NCBI RefSeq assembly: GCF_010093815.1
Contig: NW_022985552.1
Location: 1,101,943 to 1,165,942 of the forward strand
Direction: 5' to 3'
DNA: 64,000 nucleotides
Source: Pseudovirgaria hyperparasitica
Taxonomy: Eukaryota; Ascomycota; Dothideomycetes; Acrospermales; Acrospermaceae
The translations under genes were made by a program, and so were the position numbers. The notes below the pieces were generated by a model. That model saw only the letters and a program-made list of their open reading frames with translations. It did not search any database and had not been told where the DNA came from. Below, piece after piece: positions 59,924 to 64,000 of the stretch (position 1 is the stretch's first letter; each line of letters starts with the position of its first letter).

Positions 59924-62900
59924 TAAGCCTAATCTATAAAGTCGCGTATAAAACGATATAGAATATATAAGTGTTCGTAACTATCTAGGCCGACTTTATA
60001 TATAAAGAGGGATTTAGGATCTAGATAGAAGGAGTATCGTTTCACGTAAGGTTAGACGCCTACGTCTAGAGTTACGGTTTACCGCTATTCTTTAAGATCT
60101 TTAAGGAGTTAAAGGTAGATCTTACTAAAGGTAGAATCCTTTAGTAAGTTCTCGAGAATAGCTTCCTTAAACTTATTAGTTATTTTAACGAATTTAGTTT
60201 ACTAAATAGTATTATCTAGTATTATATAGTCTACGCGGTTTACGTAATGGATTAGAGGGGCGGTAGTTAATACCGCATGCTACGGTAGGCTTATAACTAG
60301 TAATCGGGATAATGAATCCGCGTTCTAGTAGTCCTTCCCTAGTCGGTGTCTAAGTTCTAGGCGTTTCTTAAATCGACTTAGGAATAATTACTATCCTATA
60401 AGTCTCTCTAAACGCTTACCCTTAGCGTTTTCTTCCTTATAAACGGCTATAATTACTTCGTAATTAACGTACGTAATATAATATCTATAATCTATAAAAT
60501 GCGGAAGCTTACGTAAGGCCTACACGAGAGCGGTAGTTTCGAGCTCCGTAGACTAATATTACTTCTTAGCTAGCGCAATTATATGTAATAGGTATAGAAC
60601 GGGTTTCTCTATGGGATTATCTAGTTTAGTTAAATCCATTTAATAAATAGCGTAACCGAAGCCGTTAAGGCTACCGTTAATATAGAATATAAAACTATAA
60701 TTAAAATCTAGATATATAAGCGTTAGTATAGTATAGAAACGATACTTAAGATTCTCGTAGGCTTACTTATATTTCATGCAATAAGAAGTATCCTTAATAA
60801 GAGAGATAATACTTATCTACTTTACGTATCGTTTATACTCGAAACCTTTCTTTAGAGTATCTTTAAAGTCTTTATTTTTAAGCTCTTATAATAGTTTAGC
60901 TATAATTACGTATTTCTCTACGAATTTACGATAATAGTTTATAAAAGTAAGAAACTATTTAAGTTCTTATAAATTTATAGGAAACGCGATATTCCTAATA
61001 GCGTTAACTTTTTTCTTTACCATGCTAAGCCCGAGACGCGAAACGTAATATTCTAACGCTTAAATTAAAGGGTAAGTAAAATAGCATTTACCTAGGTTTA
61101 AGGTAATACTACTTTAGTTTAGTAGGCCTAACGCGTACTCGAGATAAAGTAAGTAATCCTCTAGATTATAACTAAAAACGATCATGTCGTCGATATACAC
61201 GAGCATGAATTTCTATAAGTAATTACTAAATAGATTCTCTATGCGGTGTTAGAAGAACCCGGGGGAATTTACTAATTCTATTATAGCTACTATGAAAGTC
61301 TCGTGTCCCTAATAAGGAGTAATAAACCCTAACTTCTATTAGTTCTCTTCTTTAATAGATTATTAGAAAAAGGATTTCGTAAAGTTAAGTAATAACTAAA
61401 CTTAAGCGCCTTCTATTACGGTAAGGATAGTATCTTACTTAGGTAACGGGTAAGCGTCCTTGAATAGGGCCATGTTAACGCGTCTTATATCGACTACTAC
61501 TCGTGGTTAAAGGTTTCTCTAAACCACGAATGCCGGGCTTAAAACTAGACTTAGCTCTTCTAACCTTAGCTTTCGTACGTAACCCTATTCCGTTAATAGA
61601 TTAAGTACTTTATCTATCTCTATTTTATTACGTTTAGAGAGGTCAAAGAATTACTACTTAAGCTTACTTAAGTCGGTATCATAATTAAAGGGCACTAGCA
61701 TTTTAATTCTATTATTAAACCGACCGAGCTCCTTTTAGAATAACGTATTATACTTAGCTAATATAGCTCGGATACGGTCTTAGTATTGCTTTCTACTATA
61801 ATCGCTAATATCTACACCGTCTAAACTTATATACTTATCTAGTGGCTCTACTATAAATAGTACGCCTATAGAGGGATTGTCCGGTTTATCCTCTATAGAG
61901 ATTAGAAGTCCTTAAAAGATGTCCTCTATTAATAGTATAGCTAGATTTAATAGCGTAGTAGATAGCGTGAATACACTCACGGAAGCGACTTATTACTTTT
62001 ACTTTAGAGTAATCGGTTTATCTCCGAAGTTTATAAATAGAATATAGTAGACGAGTTTAACACTATTGTCTACTTTTATCGGTTATCTAATAAGATAGCT
62101 CGCTGCCCTCGCATATTAAGTAGCGGATTAAAAGATATACAACGAGCTATCGATTAATAAGTCTCCCGAAGGCGGTTTACGGATTTAAGTTAGTAAATTT
62201 ATATCTAACCAAGGCGGTATTATAATGGTAGTTTGAATACGGGCGTAAGTAGTTTTCACATGCGGCTGTAAGTTCGTATATATTTTAATAAAATGACTAC
62301 CCACGCGTAGCGTAGTATATCCTCCCGGGGCTTTCTATATAACATCTACGGCGTTTAGTTCTAGTACGTTATTTCCTAGTATATAGGGTACTAGTAGCCG
62401 GTCCACGATAAGGACATTAGCGTATAGTCGTACGTTTTTACTATCGACCGCTTTTAGTATAATAGAGAGGTCTTTATAATAAGATTTACTCTTAATAGCG
62501 TGTTAAGATATACCTCTAATAATAAAGTTCTTCTTAAGAGGGATAATATTCACGCGGGGATAAAATTTTATAATAATATCCTTCCGAATTATTAAAATGC
62601 TAGCTCCTATATTAGTATAGAATTCAATGGGTACGTGTTTTAAAGGAGAATATATATAAGCGCGTATTAGTGTTTTATTATTACTAAAGGTACTTAGGTA
62701 TACGTTACCCATAATAAAAGGGAACGGTAGGGTATTTATAGTAGGAGTCGGAGATTCATTAGTTATATATTCTAAGGATTCAGTCGCCGATAAATCTATA
62801 GGTCTAGAAATATAGGTTTTAGTAATTAATTTATTAAACCACGATCGACCTTTCGAAACGATAGATAATAAGGTAGATACTAATGCTATAGGGCTATCAT

Positions 62901-64000
62901 TTTTCGAGGATAGTTAAGCATGATTATCTTTGGAATTAGGCTCGCTCTCTACTAATTCCTCTCCTATTTTTCCGAACCTTTAGCTATAGAATTAATAATA
63001 ATATAGTCTCCTTACTCCCGTTCTTACTCTTCTTCCGTTTATTCTCCTAAGTATAGATCTATATTAGGTATTTATTCGTCTATAAATCATACTAATCGTT
63101 GTTAGGGACACTTATTATTCTTATATTATCTACTATAATACACGCACGGATAAGCCAGTGGCTTTTTCTCTATAATAGCTAGAGTAGGTAGTAAGCCTCG
63201 AGGTTAAGCGCGTTATATAGATATATTAGCGAGAGGGGCACGGTATAGAAGAGTAGTTCCACTAGGTTAATATCGTGCGCTAGGGATATTAGACACCGGA
63301 TTATATAAACGCGGGTCTCGAGCTACTAGCGCAGCCGTACTCTAAGGATAGTTATAGTAATAGAGACGTCTCGCGGTAAACTTATATTTAAACACTTTCT
63401 TTAAGAAGTTAGTTATAGATATACTATCTTCGGGAGTAGTAAGTAACATAATAAGGGGATCGAGATCCATCTAGACTTACTATACTATCTCTCCTTTAGG
63501 GACATTAGTATCGCATAGTAAGGATTATTTTTAGGAAATGTATTCGCAAAGAGGGAGCACTATTTCATTTATAAATAGATATCTATATCTTTCGGCACGT
63601 AGCCTAGCTTTATATAGATCCGCTATAAATTATTATCGGAGTTAGTTAATCTATTCGTCGATACTATATATTATATCTTCTTATATCTCGGGAGATAATA
63701 AATCATGCTACATAGCGGCCGAATCTCTTAAGCAGAGGGGTAGCACGTCTAATACTTAGTTATATAAGTATTAATTCACGCGTTACACGATACGATTAAC
63801 GAATAATTATATACTAGTCTTACTATTATACGTCCCTATGTCTTAAGCTTTTAGCGAACGGCCTTAAGGTCTTAAGTCGGTTAAATCCGGGTACGCGAAT
63901 ATTAGGGGAGCTAGTAAAACCTAAGTATATTCATGTCTAGATACTCTATTTATTCTACTAAACGTATTCCGTAGAGAAGGAGAGTACCGTTTCTTTAGAG
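59924..64000 (-). mobile_element. Gypsy-2, right part: gag, protease, reverse transcriptase, RNase H (fossil)
   Basis: On the - strand from the window end leftward: gag with a cysteine-rich region near 63.15-63.08 kb; a retropepsin-like region at about 62.64-62.56 kb (a GAS motif inside); reverse transcriptase at about 61.7-60.9 kb with the VYIDD catalytic region at about 61.2 kb; and RNase H at about 60.8-60.0 kb. The 5' LTR is outside the window. Broken by RIP-type changes. It is older than LINE-C, which splits it. Confidence 0.82.

Overview
This window is a gene-poor, transposon-packed block of a filamentous ascomycete genome (Pezizomycotina is the best guess). The main evidence is base composition. 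CpA and TpG are almost erased and TpA is in great excess, while CpG, CpC and CpT survive. This is the footprint of repeat-induced point mutation (RIP), which acts on duplicated DNA in these fungi. Nearly every old reading frame is still legible as one long frame studded with stops of the type RIP makes. I found no gene that looks intact, and most short open frames are antisense shadows.

Layout. (1) 1-13.8 kb: a Ty3/Gypsy-type element on the + strand (here Gypsy-0; its 5' end lies outside the window) is split in its reverse transcriptase by a complete-looking 7.9 kb Gypsy element on the - strand (Gypsy-3, 202-bp LTRs, target duplication AAGGA). Gypsy-3 carries an extra antisense, arginine/serine-rich reading region. 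(2) 13.86-16.82 kb: a decayed single-frame gene of about 980 codons whose C-terminal half resembles a fungal 2-oxoglutarate/Fe(II) dioxygenase-like family. (3) 17.6-52.4 kb: one chromovirus-like Gypsy element (Gypsy-1, +) spread over 35 kb by insertions. LINE-A (-) sits in its gag zinc knuckle with a 15-bp duplication, a 602-bp TRIM-like element sits after the protease, and LINE-B (+) sits inside its 3' LTR with an 18-bp duplication. LINE-A in turn is split by a block of about 21.6 kb. (4) 52.4-53.0 kb: a truncated second helicase gene of the same family as the one in that block. (5) 53.1-64 kb: another Gypsy element (Gypsy-2, -) split by a 5.3 kb LINE (LINE-C, -, about 15-bp duplication).

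The most interesting part is the 21.6 kb block at 21.03-42.67 kb. It has a Plavaka-type (CACTA-related) transposase gene, an unknown gene pointing the other way, an unknown gene downstream, a 1,635-codon SF1 (Upf1/Dna2-like) helicase with a hexapeptide-repeat N-terminus and a C-terminal zinc-knuckle-like motif, and a large SNF2-type ATPase with four 78-codon tandem repeats. The right end has palindrome-rich repeats. The left end is hidden by a 560-base run of N. I read it as a giant DNA transposon with two helicase/ATPase genes. That these genes move together is inference, supported by the precise interruption of LINE-A and by a diverged second copy of the helicase.

A second unexpected signal is a perfect 31-37 nt palindrome found six times in unrelated hosts: both ends of LINE-C, the 3' regions of LINE-A and LINE-B, Gypsy-0, and next to the dioxygenase-like gene. 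Four stretches (21.4-21.8, 27.07-27.26, 35.6-36.1 and 52.5-53.0 kb) keep CpA/TpG and look largely spared by RIP.
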